Assembly (NCBI GenBank): GCA_014607495.2
Contig: CP053150.1
Location: forward strand, 6,158,495 to 6,222,494
Origin: Carposina sasakii
Lineage: Eukaryota; Arthropoda; Insecta; Lepidoptera; Carposinidae
Length of the DNA: 64,000 nt
Direction of reading: 5' to 3'
This document shows, in pieces, positions 1-12,430 of this stretch (position 1 is the first letter of the stretch; the number at the start of each line of letters is the position of its first letter). Under the pieces are notes generated by a model that saw only the letters and a program-made list of their open reading frames with translations, did no database searches and was not told the DNA's origin. The position numbers were made by a program, and so were the translations under genes.

Positions 1-352
1 TACATTGAACTATTATCATAACCAGTAATCAGATCCATATTTACCTAAAGTTGGGGTGATGGCTGTGATGAACTGCTTTTTTTTATCGAAAATCGTTTTT
101 TTTTTTTATAAATATCTACAATACATGGTAAAGAACTAATTTCCATGCCATGTTACCGATTAGTTATTTCCAGATTATCTTCAATCCATAGATGTACTTT
201 TTATAAACCTGTTTTTAGAAGCTGCTTCCATAATTTCTTTGCGAAAATCAAGTTTAGGTAAATATGCATTGTTTCGTACCGGAACAGATTTTAATTTTAA
301 TCTATCTTCTATCTATACGTATAATAAAATTGTAACAGATCGATGTTTGTGC

Positions 353-2485
353 ATGTAGCTCAGGCTGTCTGGACAAATCTTCAAAATAGCTCACATTTAA
401 CTAGGTCAATAGGGCACTTTATGTGACGGCTAAACACCCTTATTTCAGAATTTGTGACGTTACAGAATCTTAGATATTCGATCAAAAAGGTGTCCAGACG
501 GCTTGAAAAACCACTTTTCGCTGGTCTCTCAATCTCGGTAACGGAAGTGATTTAGACGACTTTTTGCATATCAACGGGCGTCACATAAATTTGTGACAGG
601 CATCGAGCTAAAAGTTTTGTGATACGTGCAGCGGTTTAGTAGAAAAATGCAAAAAAACAGTGTCCAGCCGGCTTGAATTTACGTATAAAATTTCTAGCTG
701 GACACTTCTGAAACTCAATAACGGGAGCGTTTTCGAATATGGTTCCTCTACTAACATTTAGTGACGCAATTTGTGACGGTAATAACGTTTGATTTATGGC
801 GTCACATGTAAAGGTTAACGAGAAATCAACAAAAACTTAATGTCCTGCCCTGTCCAGCCAGAATGCGTTCAGGCTGGCTGGACACGTGTATCTCCGCTAC
901 CTGATGGCCTACGGCCCTCGAAATATGTTCAAATTTTTGTGACGGGAGCGATAATGATAACCTGAATTTGTGACGGAGAAACTTTGCGTAGTTTCAGAAA
1001 TATTGATCATTTAAGTTTTCCCATACAAACATCCATTGATATTGCGAGGTGACCATAATTTTATAGAAATAAAGGATTTGTTTTTAATCGACTAATCGGC
1101 TGGTAGTGGCCACACTAGGGCATTCAACCCGGTAATTCGGATAACCGAAAAATTGGGATCAGATCCCATTCCAGTATCTACCTAAATAGGTACATTTATT
1201 CCAGTTTGATTGAAATCAATTATATTATAGAATAGAATAGTTTTTTATTTGAAAAATACACATACACGGACAGAAGTAACATAGAAAAAGACAATTGAAA
1301 TAGGGTAGAAATACAGATCAAAAGAAGTAAGTAGACAGGTAGAAGCAACATGAAACGAAGAAGATATTCCACTGAATTTATTGCCTTTTATATTCCACTT
1401 TAACTTTACAAATACAAATGGCTCCGTCGACTATCGACGATTCTGCCAACGTCAGGGTTAAACAAGACACAGCGCCGTGAAAAAAATCAAACTTTTATTG
1501 CATAAAAACTTACAATCAACATGCTTTTTTAAAATTAGTTTATTTCAAAGGAAAGACAGGGGGAACTAAGCCCATGCAGCCATTGTCTTTATTTTAAATG
1601 ATTTCTGAATTTATGATCGATTATAAGATAATGATGATGATGAATGGAAACTTCGGGAAAATCCTCAAGACTATTAGAAAAACCTCGCAATTTTGTTATA
1701 CTTGGTCTGCGGCAACGCATGTGCACCTTCAGAAATTTGTTTTCAGTTGGTAGGTACTGCCTATATTTCTTTATGTCGCTGTAAATATTGACGTGGAATA
1801 ATAATAAATAAATAATATATTTTTATTTTAAAGCAAACATTTTAACATTACGATTTTGTGAAATAATTTTCTATTTATTAAAGACTATTTCTTAGTTAGG
1901 TAGGCTTTTTTATCACATATTATTCAATTTAATTATAGTTTCTAAACGATACTTTGAATCAAAAGGATGTGTTCGGATTCGGCAGGAAAAGCTGGAAGGG
2001 AGTGTTTTAATTTGCTTGCAAATGACGTGAAGTGATGTTTTCTGATAGATAAGTTGTATTTTTTACCGTCACAAATTGCATCACTAAATGTTAGTAGAGG
2101 AACCATATTCGAAAACGCTCCCGTTATTGAGTTTCAGAAGTGTCCAGCCAGAAGTTTTATACGTAAATTCAAGCCGGCTGTTTTTTTGCATTTTTCTACT
2201 AAACCGCTGCACGTATCAGAAAACTTTTAGCTCGATGCCTGTCACAAATTTATGTGACGCCCGTTGATATGCAAAAAGTCGTCTAAATCAATTCCGTTAC
2301 CGAGATTGAGAGACCAGCGAAAAGTGGTTTTTTAAGCCGTCTGGACATGTTTTCGATCGTTTATCTAAGATTCTGTAGCGTCACAAATTCTGAAATAAGG
2401 GCGTTTAGCCGTCACATAAAGTGCCCTTTTAACCTAGTTAAATGTGAGCTATTTTGAAGATTTGTCCAGCCAGCCTGAGCTACAT
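353..2485. mobile_element. foldback element with ~425-bp terminal inverted repeats
   Basis: The arms 353-782 and 2063-2485 are inverted copies differing by scattered substitutions and small indels; both ends read ATGTAGCTCAGGCTG. An exact 8-bp duplication GTTTGTGC flanks it (345-352 and 2486-2493). It interrupts an older Helitron. The arms carry repeated TTTGTGACG-type motifs. No transposase is encoded. The 8-bp target site suggests a hAT- or P-like source, but the ends match no family I know. Confidence 0.85.
1228..1352 (-). repeat. 3' end of a retroposon with (TATTC)n tail
   Basis: Inverted copy of 62570-62715, nested inside the foldback element. Confidence 0.7.
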
Positions 2486-2673
2486 GTTTGTGCTACACGC
2501 TAATCTCAGAAACGGCTGGACCGATTTCGATGCAGTTTTCAGGAATATATTGTGGCAGGTCCCACTTAACATATAAGCCACTTTTTATCCCGGGAATATT
2601 GTTTGTATCCCGGAAATTTCGACATTTTGTTATTTCTGCAGTCCACGCGGACGGAGTCGCGGGCGTCCACTAG

Positions 2674-3530
2674 TTTGGAATAAGGTAACACAGTCTGGAA
2701 ATATACGTTCCGAGTGGTTTTGAATTCTTTTACTGGGTTTACGACTAACTGAATTCCGATCAACCCGTGTCATTGGGTTGGTACATCTGCGCGCCACAAC
2801 AGCGCCACCTATAGCTCGATTTCATACAACGAGCTGTCCATTGCTAACCAACCGCCGTCGCGAAAGCAATAGTAGGTACAATCTCAAAAACCGTTTAACT
2901 CATATTTCGAGGCATCTCTCCTCCTGGACTTCGTACTAGTGATACCGGTGGATAAGTGTGATTTTTGGATGGAGAATCTTTTGTGACCTGTGCCGACCGC
3001 CCTAACACCCCTGAGCGTAGCCACCCTCGTGCGTGGTTCTATCGGTTGAAGGGTAAGTCGCTGGACCCAGTGTAATATCATACATGCATCTATCACTAAT
3101 CATAACATCAAAATAACTCCGCCCCTTACCTATTTCGGAATTACATAAATTCACAAAATACGATACCTTTCACTTTGCATACCTATCAAATATATTTCAT
3201 TTTGGAAAGTTCCTGCATTTAACACTGTGCGCAGCAGGCTGCAGGTAGGTAAGAAGTATCTCCAAAAACACAAAATTAATTATTTTTGGTATAAAGATAC
3301 AAAACTATTATTCATATAGATTTATTTATTTCATTGAATGTTCTGTACAAAAATAGGATAAGTATAAAATTTCATTTAACATTGTTAATTATCACAAAAA
3401 ATGTCTTTTGATAAATATTTCCTTGTTCACACGCGTATTTATAGATTAACACAATTTTTACTTAACTTGACTAGAATATAATAAGCAAACAGCCCGAATT
3501 CTACATCGGCCACTAAACCTTATATATAAG
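2674..3530. other. no gene seen
   Basis: No convincing ORF, exon or repeat copy was recognised here. Confidence 0.4.
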
Positions 3531-3532
3531 CA

Positions 3533-3716
3533 GCCCCCTTATTACCTAACTAGCAAAAGCAAAGCGATAGCGAAAATTGTACAAAAATCGCTGATTGCTT
3601 GTCAAATTCGTATTACGTAAAATGAATTTCAACTTTGACATTTCATGGCGAATATTGTACAATTTTCGCTATCGCTTTGCTTCGGCTTTGCTATTGCTTT
3701 TACGTAATCAGGGGGC
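3533..3716. repeat. palindromic MITE
   Basis: Inverted arms hold GCAAAGCGATAGCGAAAATT and its complement around a short centre, with CCCCC..TTA termini. A second copy lies at 56628-56777. Confidence 0.75.
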
Positions 3717-5460
3717 GGGTTTAACTAAGTTTATAGGACCACCTAAATAAAACTTTAGCAACGGATGTAGAACACAGTCAATATATGTTGGTAATCAAGG
3801 CCTATTCAATCCGCATGCATGACCTATTCTAGTATAATGCATTTGGTTTATTGGTTGAAAATTAATTTGTTGCAATGATGAGGACAAGGTGGCCATATCG
3901 TTGTAAGTCGTTGTTTCGATCCCGTAGGAATTGGTGTGCAAGAAGCTATAATACATTTTTTAGTATACAGCATATTAATTTCTAGTTCCGTGATTGCTAT
4001 CACAGTTTTCCATAAACAATAAACATTTATACAACACAATCGACAAACACATATAATTAAATTTTACTATAGCATTGAGTAATATAAAAAAGCGGGTGGG
4101 GCTGTGTCGGGGCACACGGCCGTTGGTTTTAACGTGAAACGTCTATGTTAGCGAATCGCTTTTAAAGTAAAAGATTGAATTGAAAACAAGATGGACGCTG
4201 TTTTAAGTATTTTAATAAAAAAAGAACAGGTACGTAATAGAAACATAAAATACATAGCAAATGTTTATATATTTATTGTCACTTTCTGGTTATTTTAAAT
4301 AGCAGCCGCCCACGACTTCGTCCGCGTGAGGGGGCGTTGTACCCGTGCGAAGCCGGGCAGGTTGTTGTATAGACTGTAGCCTTCCTTGGTAAATGGGCTA
4401 TCTAACACTGAAAGAATTTTTCAAATCAGACCAGTAGTTCCTGAGATTAGCGCGTTCAAACAAACAAACAAACAAACTCTTCAGCTTTATAATATTAGTA
4501 TAGATATAAATACTGTCCAAATTTCACTTATTTTTGTATAAATCAATCGGTTCAAATAAACTTGACAAACACACGAAAGAATCACCACGCTATAAAGTCG
4601 GAGTCACGAGTTACACTGAATAGAAACAAGCGTGAGCGCCGGTTTCGCACAGTTATCGCAGTATCCCTCCCCCGCCGCCCCGCTTGACCCCGACACGAAC
4701 TCAATGTCATAACAGCGAGCTGACTATATAAGTGAAATATTTACACCACATTTTTGTTTCTAAGACTAATAGTTTTTTAATTATTAAGGTACGATGATAT
4801 AGACCTTTTCGTTACGGTCCAGTTTTTAAACCTGGTACCCGTATGCGTCGGCGCGATTTTAAAGACGTTTCACGTCAAAAAAAATATTTCCGTTTTGGAT
4901 GTTAGTAAGTACACATAAAGCTATTGACTCGACACGTACACAAAGTTTAACAATCAATCAATCATTTTAAGCGAAAATTTATGATAGATTACTACATATC
5001 GATGGGGATGCGGCGCGTTAAAACGTAACGCGATATTAAAGCAATAAACCGTTTTGTAAATATCTGAATTATTTCGTTTTAATTGTCATTACATTTGGAT
5101 TACCTACCCCACTCTGCCTATCCCTATGGGACATAGGCGCGAAGTTAAGTATGTATGTATGTTGTTACTAGTAAGTAGATTAAAAAATATCCTAAAAAAT
5201 ATCGTATTTAAACTCTTTCATTAGTTCATATATTGTTTTCGAGTTGCATAATACTATTTGGAACTGGGCTTAGGGTAATAGGTATTCAATTTTAATTTCA
5301 TTAAATCACTTATCTATAAATTTTATCTTCTAATTCTACTAATACAGAATTGCAAAAACCTGAGCAAGAACTCTTTGACACAATAAATGATTACTTACAA
5401 AATATTATATAAATAAACCTAAATCCGTAATTTGTTTGATAATGCAAGATATTTGGCAAG
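3717..5460. other. intergenic, Helitron piece, no gene seen
   Basis: Apart from the Helitron fragment at 4306-4504 there is only AT-rich sequence. A short ATG ORF followed by GTACGT at 4191-4231 has no downstream exon. Confidence 0.4.
4306..4504 (-). mobile_element. lep1-type Helitron (short)
   Basis: Reverse orientation: starts TCTATACTAATATTATAAAG at 4504 and runs to the CGCGGACGAAGTCGTGGGCG end block. Confidence 0.65.
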
Positions 5461-5464
5461 GTAA

Positions 5465-5470
5465 TTTATT
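5465..5470 (-). terminator. poly(A) signal of the PLEKHJ1-like gene
   Basis: AATAAA on the minus strand lies 46 bases past the stop codon, the only canonical hexamer this close. Confidence 0.55.
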
Positions 5471-5515
5471 ACTACAATTTAATTGGTGGGACGCAAACAC
5501 CTTTACATTCTCCTT

Positions 5516-6109
5516 CTAAAATTTAATCAGATCATCAGAAGCATTTGTAGTTTGCTGATCATTATTACTAGGTTCTGTGGTTTTTGGCGATACCTTTCTT
5601 CTCGGAGGTACTGGGGCGTCATCCAATATGCTCAGAGCGCTTAAACTATTACTGCTATTACTGTTCTCACCTAATGCAATGATTTCCTGAAGCATTTCCG
5701 CGCGGCGTACGCCGGGGCTCGGTCGCAAACGCACGGGCGGGTGCGGCGCGCGCCGCGAATGCTGCGGCCTATTGTCGAATATAGACTTATCAATACTATT
5801 TGTACTACCTTGGAGCTGTGCCGTGGTTCTACTCCTTTCTAAATTAAACTGTCCTGTTAAAATGCTCTCATTATTAGTGCTAGACTTATGTTCTTCCACA
5901 TAGAATTTGGTCTTTTTGGATCTTGCATGATGGATATGTTTATGTGTCTGTACATCTGATTTACTTCTCTCCAATGTAAATGCTCCATTTGTGTGAAGAT
6001 GGCAGCTGAAGGAGCTGGTGTTGACTGTGCAGGCTGGGACGGTGGAGAAAGGCACTGATGGTGCCCATAAACACGCCCCTTCATTTCTAGGAACCAGCAA
6101 CAGTGGATC
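5516..6109 (-). CDS. PLEKHJ1: PLEKHJ1-like last coding exon
   Basis: Acceptor ATTTTAG precedes GAT CCA CTG, which completes the VTGK-DPLL junction typical of the family. The exon has 198 codons including the stop at 5518-5516. It is polar and low in hydrophobic residues, with a serine/asparagine-rich stretch and a PVPPRRK motif near the end. Confidence 0.87.
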   Translation of the reverse strand, partial: DPLLLVPRNEGACLWAPSVPFSTVPACTVNTSSFSCHLHTNGAFTLERSKSDVQTHKHIHHARSKKTKFYVEEHKSSTNNESILTGQFNLERSRTTAQLQGSTNSIDKSIFDNRPQHSRRAPHPPVRLRPSPGVRRAEMLQEIIALGENSNSSNSLSALSILDDAPVPPRRKVSPKTTEPSNNDQQTTNASDDLIKF

Positions 6110-9100
6110 CTAAAATATAACCATTTATTTATATCAAATTAACTGTCACTTACATTTTAAGTAGACTGTATGGACACCCATTTTTTTCAAATAAACTATT
6201 ATTTACCTTGCCAGTAACTGCATATATTTTTGACTGGAGTGTATGGAGTCGACTTCGTAAGTATTCATAGGAACATTCCCGTAGTTTAATTACCCACTGA
6301 ACAACACTGTCTTCGGTTCGTGCTGCAAATATATGACGCTTGTCGGCTTCATCTCTAAAATACGTAATAAAAATTATATCCTTTCTTCACATTTGCTGCC
6401 GGCAGATTTTCTCAGGGCAACGCCTAGTGCGAGAACACAAATAAGCGTCAGCGGCACCTCTAGGAAGTTTAAAAGACGCAAATACGTAGTTGCCAGGACT
6501 GAATGTAAATATGTGATTTTCAGATTATGTTGTCAGTACGGGAGGTGCTTCTGCCCACCTCCCGGAAACCCTTAATCACCTCGTACGATACCCACGGGCA
6601 GGCAGGGGTGGTACAAACTCTACTCTGCCGGCAACACGTGGCTAGATCACATCAAGATCACTAGATCACATTACCTAATTAAATTCTTATATTTATCTCA
6701 AAACATAATATATCTTTCTTATATTAAATGAATAGCCTACTCAATGTTATAATAATTTCACAACATGATGTGTGTAATATTCACTGCCAAATTAAAACTT
6801 CCAAAATCATAGAATCTTCATCATCCACACAAATTATTCAATAACAATAACTTACTTACATGAAAGAAATAGAGAATGAAAAAGGTATGCTTTGGCCATG
6901 CTCCATCTGTATTGATGAGTTCTCCATTACAAACACACCAGCTGGGCTTTTAGAGTCAAATTTTCCCATCTCACTTATTTTAAAATAGAATAAGTAGTTA
7001 TTGATAAGTCTAAACCATCTCTCTTTGAATACTGTAACAAAATATTTTATACATCAATACTTAAGCTTATAGAGTACCTATAAATACTGATCCTGTAAGA
7101 AAATTTATACCTTACAGCCATGAACGTATAAAGAACAACGGACGTAATTAGGGTTGCCAACCGTCCCGCGTGGCGCGGGAAGTCTCATGTTTCATGGTCT
7201 AAATAACGCGTCCCGTTTTGAGTGTCTGCGGGACGCCAAATGTCCCGTTTTCTAGTGAATCCTTCCCAGGTGATAAAAAAACTATCTTTTAAATAATTAT
7301 GGCGCAGAGCATGTGATACATAAATCTTGAATTTTAATTTTCACAAGAGAGTTCTTAAATATTCAATAATGTAAGTATAAGTTTCATCTACTTGACATTG
7401 ACGAATCTTCGAATCATTAATGAAACATCCGAATTTATAAGTAGTATTTTAAGTGACATAGGTATTTTTCAAATCGAATTTTCTTATTAGGTTTGTATGT
7501 GTATCAATCCTTTAATCATTGTATTATGGCTTTTTCAGGTGCCAATTTGACATAGATTGATAGAAGCTTTGTTGTAGGGATTAGTGGATCATTTAATAAT
7601 ACCTCCACATATTTCAGCTAATTATTCAATATTTTCCCGATTAAATAAATTATGTGGAAATTTTGAAAAAATTATATAAGCATTCAAAATAAGTAAAAAT
7701 TTCGGCGCTCGCTTCGCTCGCGCTTTAACACTTGCATGCCGAAGAACAATGATCATTTTTTTGTTTAAAAATTCAAGTTGTCGCTGGAATAAAATGCAAA
7801 AATTTCGCGCTCACTTCGCTCGCGTTATACTATACCTATTATAGAGTGAGTTAAAAAACCAGGGAACGCCACTGCTTGTTATAATTAAATTAGACCTATA
7901 TTTGCTATGGATTATCACGAAATAATTATTTCTTTGTGAAAAATGTACTTAAATTGACCATTTGTTGGTGTCCCGTTTTTCTTGCTCTGGTCCCGCAAAT
8001 TTAACCCTGCTGTCCCGCAAATCTGTGTATAAGAGTTGGCAACCCTAGACGTAATGCTGTCAATGCACAGATTGAAGCACCGTAATGGCGGCGCGTTGCG
8101 TATTTTCTAGTAGGCACCGAGCTTACTATGGTTTGTATGTGTGGGTGGATAACACGTCAATACACATCCCTACTCCATGAAATATAGTTACCGAGCTTAC
8201 TATGAATGCTTCACTCTGTGTATTGACAACACTCTGTCTGTTATTCTTTATATGTTCATGCTTACAGTGTGGTTAGTAAATGCACATGTAAGTTATTCTG
8301 GCTCTTATTTATTATAAAGCTTATCTTAACAAAAATGTTGCTGCTGTTGCTCTAGCTAGATAACCAAGGAAACACAAATACATTTGGTGATAGTGAATGT
8401 GTTAACAAATGTAAAAAAAATATATCCCAACTAATATTATAAACTATCTATTGCCCTTGACTTTGTCTGCATATGTATACTACATGTCCTTTTCCGTACT
8501 CCCAACAATATGTGTATACAAATTTTCAAGAAGATTGGTTGAGTAAATAAAATTGTGAAGAGGTAATAAACTAACAAATTTACTTTCAGATTTGCAGCTT
8601 TGCTACAACTTACTTTTGTATGCTGTCATGGTTTTATAACCAGAGGTTGGAATTAGGTAGAGTCATTTATGTACTTGTTCATACAGCGAAAGAATAAAGT
8701 GGATATGCCTCAAATTCCAGTATTAATTTTACAGAGCAGAAATTTTATGTTAATTATCTTTGTTTTATTTGTCTATCTCTGAGGGTTTTATTATTATTTA
8801 TTTGTAATATTGTTGCCACACGGGGTTGTCCATTAGAAATCCTGGGAAGGTCCACATTAATATCAACATTTCGATGCAAGTACATAAATGACTCTACCTA
8901 ATTCCGACCTCTGTTTATAACACAGGCAGAAATACATGTAACATGTTGCAACTAAACTAAAGTTAACTCTTTCCGTCACGCTTTTAGATTAAGAATATTT
9001 TTAACATATGTATGTAAGTTTTAGCATTATTAACAATAAAAAAATCATAAAAAGTAGGAAAAAAAATTATTTATTAAGGTTTTCGAAAGATGAGGTGGTA

Positions 9101-9884
9101 AGTGCCACTAACCACCATGACTATTGATACAAACTATTAATGATGATTTATGCATTTCGATGTGAATATACTGCAAAAAACTTAAGAGTAATAGTACTGT
9201 CATGTAAATATATATAAAACAGATAAATGAGAATAAAGTTAATAAAAAACATTGAAGATAAAAGCTTACTTACTTAACTGTTATTTTTTTTATAAAACAC
9301 ACAATTAAAATTATGTAAGTGCAATATTCAATTCAACTAAATTGAGTTGTCATTCCTTCATTTGGCGGTATATTTGGTCGTATCTTGTCAAGCATGAATC
9401 AAACTTTCATGATAGTTCCACCGATTATAAGTAGATGGCATAGATGTTAATTTAAAAATTCAGAAATAGGTGGTTAGTGACACTATCTGTCTGTAGAAGA
9501 CATGTATTAATGGAACCCTAGACTAAACATTATTGAAAGTATTAAGTACCTATATTATATTGCAATAAGATCTATAAATAACAACAAAATAGTCATGTAA
9601 GTACTTTAAAGTCACGATAAGTGAGTCATCTTGAAACTGGTTAAATATAGGACCAGTGTAAGTTGGTTATTTATGGTGAAGAAGTAAGTAAAACTTAAGA
9701 ACCAATAATACACATAGTAGAGCACTAGGTAGGTTTTGTAATTTACTAATGACTAGAACCACACCAAATATTTACCTGCTTGATGGCGATAACTCCCCAA
9801 GAATATCTTTTTATAATTCAATCGTCCTTCAATTGTACAAGACTGGTCGCTCAGTAGAGCAAGTTCACGAGTATTGCATTTCAT
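5516..9884 (-). CDS. PLEKHJ1: PLEKHJ1-like PH-domain protein, four coding exons
   Basis: Joining 9884-9776, 7031-6860, 6354-6207 and 6109-5516 on the minus strand gives an open frame of 340 codons plus stop. All introns are GT-AG and all phases agree (1, 2/1, 2/0). Residues 1-120 form a PH-like domain: start MKCNTRELALLS, strand block RWFRLINNYLFYF, then FSFSISFIDEADKRHIF and a C-terminal helix with WVIKLRECSYEYLRS followed by VTGKDPL. These blocks align in order with vertebrate PLEKHJ1, whose N-terminus, FSISF block, ASYEFMR helix and VTGKDPL I recall. PLEKHJ1 is about 149 residues, so the last 190 residues are extra; they are polar, with a proline-arginine patch and a PVPPRRK motif that could bind SH3 domains (inference). 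The family is expected to bind phosphoinositides. The next gene on this strand lies upstream and is unrelated. Confidence 0.88.
6207..6354 (-). CDS. PLEKHJ1: PLEKHJ1-like coding exon 3
   Basis: The exon has 148 bases and encodes the last PH strand and C-terminal helix (DEADKRHIFAARTED, then WVIKLRECSYEYLRS) up to AVTGK. The acceptor is ATTTTAG and the donor AAG|GTAAAT. It ends in phase 0. Confidence 0.88.
6860..7031 (-). CDS. PLEKHJ1: PLEKHJ1-like coding exon 2
   Basis: The exon has 172 bases between acceptor TTACAG and donor GTAAGTAAG. It encodes the core PH strands RWFRLINNYLFYF and FSFSISF. It begins with two bases and ends with two bases of split codons, matching both neighbours. Confidence 0.88.
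7149..8047. mobile_element. non-autonomous hAT-like element, 899 bp
   Basis: Terminal inverted repeats are TAGGGTTGCCAAC and its complement, with subterminal TCCCG repeats. An exact 8-bp target duplication GACGTAAT flanks it (7141-7148, 8048-8055). It lies in intron 1 of the PLEKHJ1-like gene. Confidence 0.88.
8641..8913. mobile_element. hAT-like MITE, 273 bp
   Basis: Inverted ends of about 38 bp begin CAGAGGTTGGAATTAGGTAG (right end CAGAGGTCGGAATTAGGTAG). The 8-bp duplication TTTATAAC is at 8633-8640 and 8914-8921. Same intron as the element at 7149. Confidence 0.85.
9776..9884 (-). CDS. PLEKHJ1: PLEKHJ1-like coding exon 1
   Basis: The ATG is at 9884-9882 and 36 codons follow plus one base, ending at donor G|GTAAAT. 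The start MKCNTRELALLS resembles the PLEKHJ1 N-terminus, and the ending base joins the next exon as a GTA valine codon. It is the first in-frame ATG that connects to the PH domain. Confidence 0.82.
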
Positions 9885-10281
9885 TTGTAAGCACAAGTTT
9901 AGCAGCAAAAGATAAATTTAGAAAATATTTTATCACAACACAAATCACAAACGAGAACAAACGCGAGCAAGCAAAATTAAATGACATTGACAGCCAGTGT
10001 TGCCAACTTACATCCAATGTTACCCCCAAGATTTTTGGATTTTACCCCTAAAAACCACTAAATTCCAACTTTAACTCGTGAGCGGGGGGGGGTAAGATTG
10101 CGTCCGTTTCATAGTATGCAGTGGGAACTACTCTATGAAACCGGACAATACACGTTGAGTCGTTTTACCCTTAAAAAACCCCAAAAAAAATCTGCCCCTA
10201 AAAGTCCCCCTTCTTTACCTCCCCCCCTACTACCTTACCTACCTTTACCTACCCCCCGACTCCGTCGACAGGACTACACTG
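9885..10281. other. upstream region of the PLEKHJ1-like gene
   Basis: This should contain the promoter and 5' UTR. No TATA box is evident; a C-rich tract lies at about 10195-10260. Confidence 0.3.
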
Positions 10282-10284
10282 TTG

Positions 10285-10524
10285 ACGGAAATTAAAGATA
10301 AAGTTCCTGACCTCTTTCCTTTTCTTTTACAGTGCTATGGCCAAAATTCCAAATTAATATATCGAAGTCACATCCTCTCCTCTGAAACAGGGTGTCAACA
10401 AGGGGATCCCCTCGGGCCGGCTATTTTCAGTCTCGCGATTCATCCCATCATTAATAATTTGAAATCAAAATTAAATGTATGGTACTTAAACGACGGAACC
10501 TTAGGAGGCGCAACTGACATATGA
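10285..10524 (+). pseudogene. non-LTR reverse transcriptase fragment
   Basis: About 80 codons contain GCQQGDPLGPAIFSLAI, the RT palm turn, and WYLNDGTLGG where the catalytic YxDD is changed to YLND. There is no continuation on either side. It is a dead LINE remnant. Confidence 0.75.
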
Positions 10525-10839
10525 CGGCTTTTTAAGTTCATGCTGAAGGAAATCCATAGAAAAATATGTCCATAAAGCCATTTTTGCAAATTATACACTC
10601 CATATACATTCCATATTACTGATGGACTATGGTCACCCTCGCTTCACTCGTGGGGATTTTACCTATACTCTTTCTACGGGATTTTAGGTAATCAGTTCTC
10701 TATGTAGTCTGTGGGGTAATCCCTTCTCAGTACTCCCCCAATGAACATATTATATGCAAAAGTACATCGTATATAGTGTTCTGTAAGTACATCTTTCTAC
10801 GTCAAGCTGTATCGAATACAATTTACCACTCCCTTTTTT

Positions 10840-11770
10840 AACCAACTTCTAAAAGAGAGGTTATCAATTCGTCTGTATGTTTTTTTATTATTTTATTCTT
10901 TATGCGTGTTACCTCAGAACTCCGTCATTTACTTTGACTATGGATCTAATAGACAGATACTATTTATGAACCGATTTGGTATGCTTCCAGGTTGGTCCCA
11001 TATTCACCACATCAGGATCTGATGATGGGATCTTGGAGAAATCGAGTGCAATCCTCAAATTTTGTATGCACATGTAGTCTGTTTTAACACTTTTACTGAG
11101 CGTTTTGGTCACCTACATATAAAACATAACATCTGATGATGGAATCTCTAAGGAATCCAGGGTTTTCCTCAAATATAATAGGCACGAGTAGTCTGTTTTT
11201 AGATTTTTATAGAGAATTTTGTTCAGCTACACATAATATAAAGGAAACAAGGGTCTGATGATGGAGCTGCCGAAAAACAGATAGTGGAACTTTTTAGTAA
11301 CAAAATCCCCCTATGGCAGGGGGAGGCCTACGTCCAGTAGTGGACTGCAATAGGCTTATGAAGATAATTGTATTAAGTCGTGTAATTATATGTTGCATTA
11401 AGCCGTGTCCGAAGTAAGATGGTTATAGAGGAAGAGGTAGACATGAGAATAACGAGATGACGGATAATAGGGGTGAATGAAAGAAGAGTACCTACATATT
11501 GTACCTAACCCAAATGATTGGGAACAGGGCAGGAAGAAGGAGTGTAGGAGAAATTTCGAAGCCTAGTCATTTCTCTCCGTCACTGTTTCTCTCGGTCTCC
11601 TCTCAGTGCCCTTTTGTCATGTGGCCTATTTAATCATTTGTTGGCATATAAATCTGACAATATTATGCCTTCTTAACTACGTACACGGCTTAACGCAATA
11701 TATATTTGTCCTTTAGCAAAATTTAACTTAAGTAAGCTCGAGTTTTGGCTCATAGGGGAGGAAGTCGGTT
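10840..11770. repeat. 931-bp dispersed repeat, copy 1
   Basis: Ends AACCAACTTC and GAAGTCGGTT form short terminal inverted repeats. It holds repeated TCTGATGATGG motifs. It is similar over its whole length to 58501-59366, which is in the opposite orientation. No ORF. Confidence 0.85.
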
Positions 11771-11794
11771 TTTGTTTTAAAAAAAAAATAATTA

Positions 11795-12430
11795 CAAAAA
11801 TCCTTTCTTGGTGCTCATGTTCACTCTGAAAAGGACAGGGATTTGAGAGGGAGAATTTTATCGTTGTATGTCAGTTATAAAAAAATATGATGTTCTTCCT
11901 CTCAGATTATATACTCTTTCTTCCTTTTTCCGATGGAAATTTCGGAAAACTCTAAGATTGTAGCAGTAGTTCTAATTATGAACACAAACTAAGTAGTGTT
12001 CCTATTGTCCGTTTCATAGAATACTTCTGATGCTTGATTTCGGAACTAACATTATTGTATGCAGTTTGATATCTATGTATGCAGTAAAACAGAAGATGTC
12101 ATCATAGACATAGTAACTAGCGCCATCATCCATCGGATCTATACGGTGAAACGTACTCTACCACAAAATCTGCGGCGACCCTGTTTTAATAATAACAATC
12201 ATGTGCAGATACAAGGAAGAGGTATTATAATTTTCTCATAAATAATAGTGTCGCCAGTGGCGCCCTTGTGTCAGGTTAAGGATAGGCTATGGTTAGAAAG
12301 CAAAGGTCCACCAAAGCATAGAAGAACTTATTCCTCTATGACCAAAGGTCAGTCAGTGGCAGTGGTCCATAATGGTACGCTCTGGTGCAGGTACACTTAA
12401 CTTGCGTAAATAATGTACTGAAAGAAATAA
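11795..12430. other. no gene seen
   Basis: Intergenic sequence between the dispersed repeat and the DOT1L 3' region. Part of 12008-12130 resembles 21811-21870 and 22684-22710, another old repeat. Confidence 0.4.

Larger units (their letters stand above)
312..2673 (+). mobile_element. lep1-type Helitron split by the foldback element
   Basis: Starts TCTATACGTATAATAAAATT at 312 and ends GCGGGCGTCCACTAG at 2673, between A and T as Helitrons insert. Similar bodies at 50690-50983 and 59502-59795 show the uninterrupted form. Confidence 0.65.

Noticed and set aside
4191..4231. ATG ORF MDAVLSILIKKEQ followed by a GTACGT donor, like a first exon
   Set aside because: No downstream plus-strand exon can be found in the window, so it is not supported as a gene.
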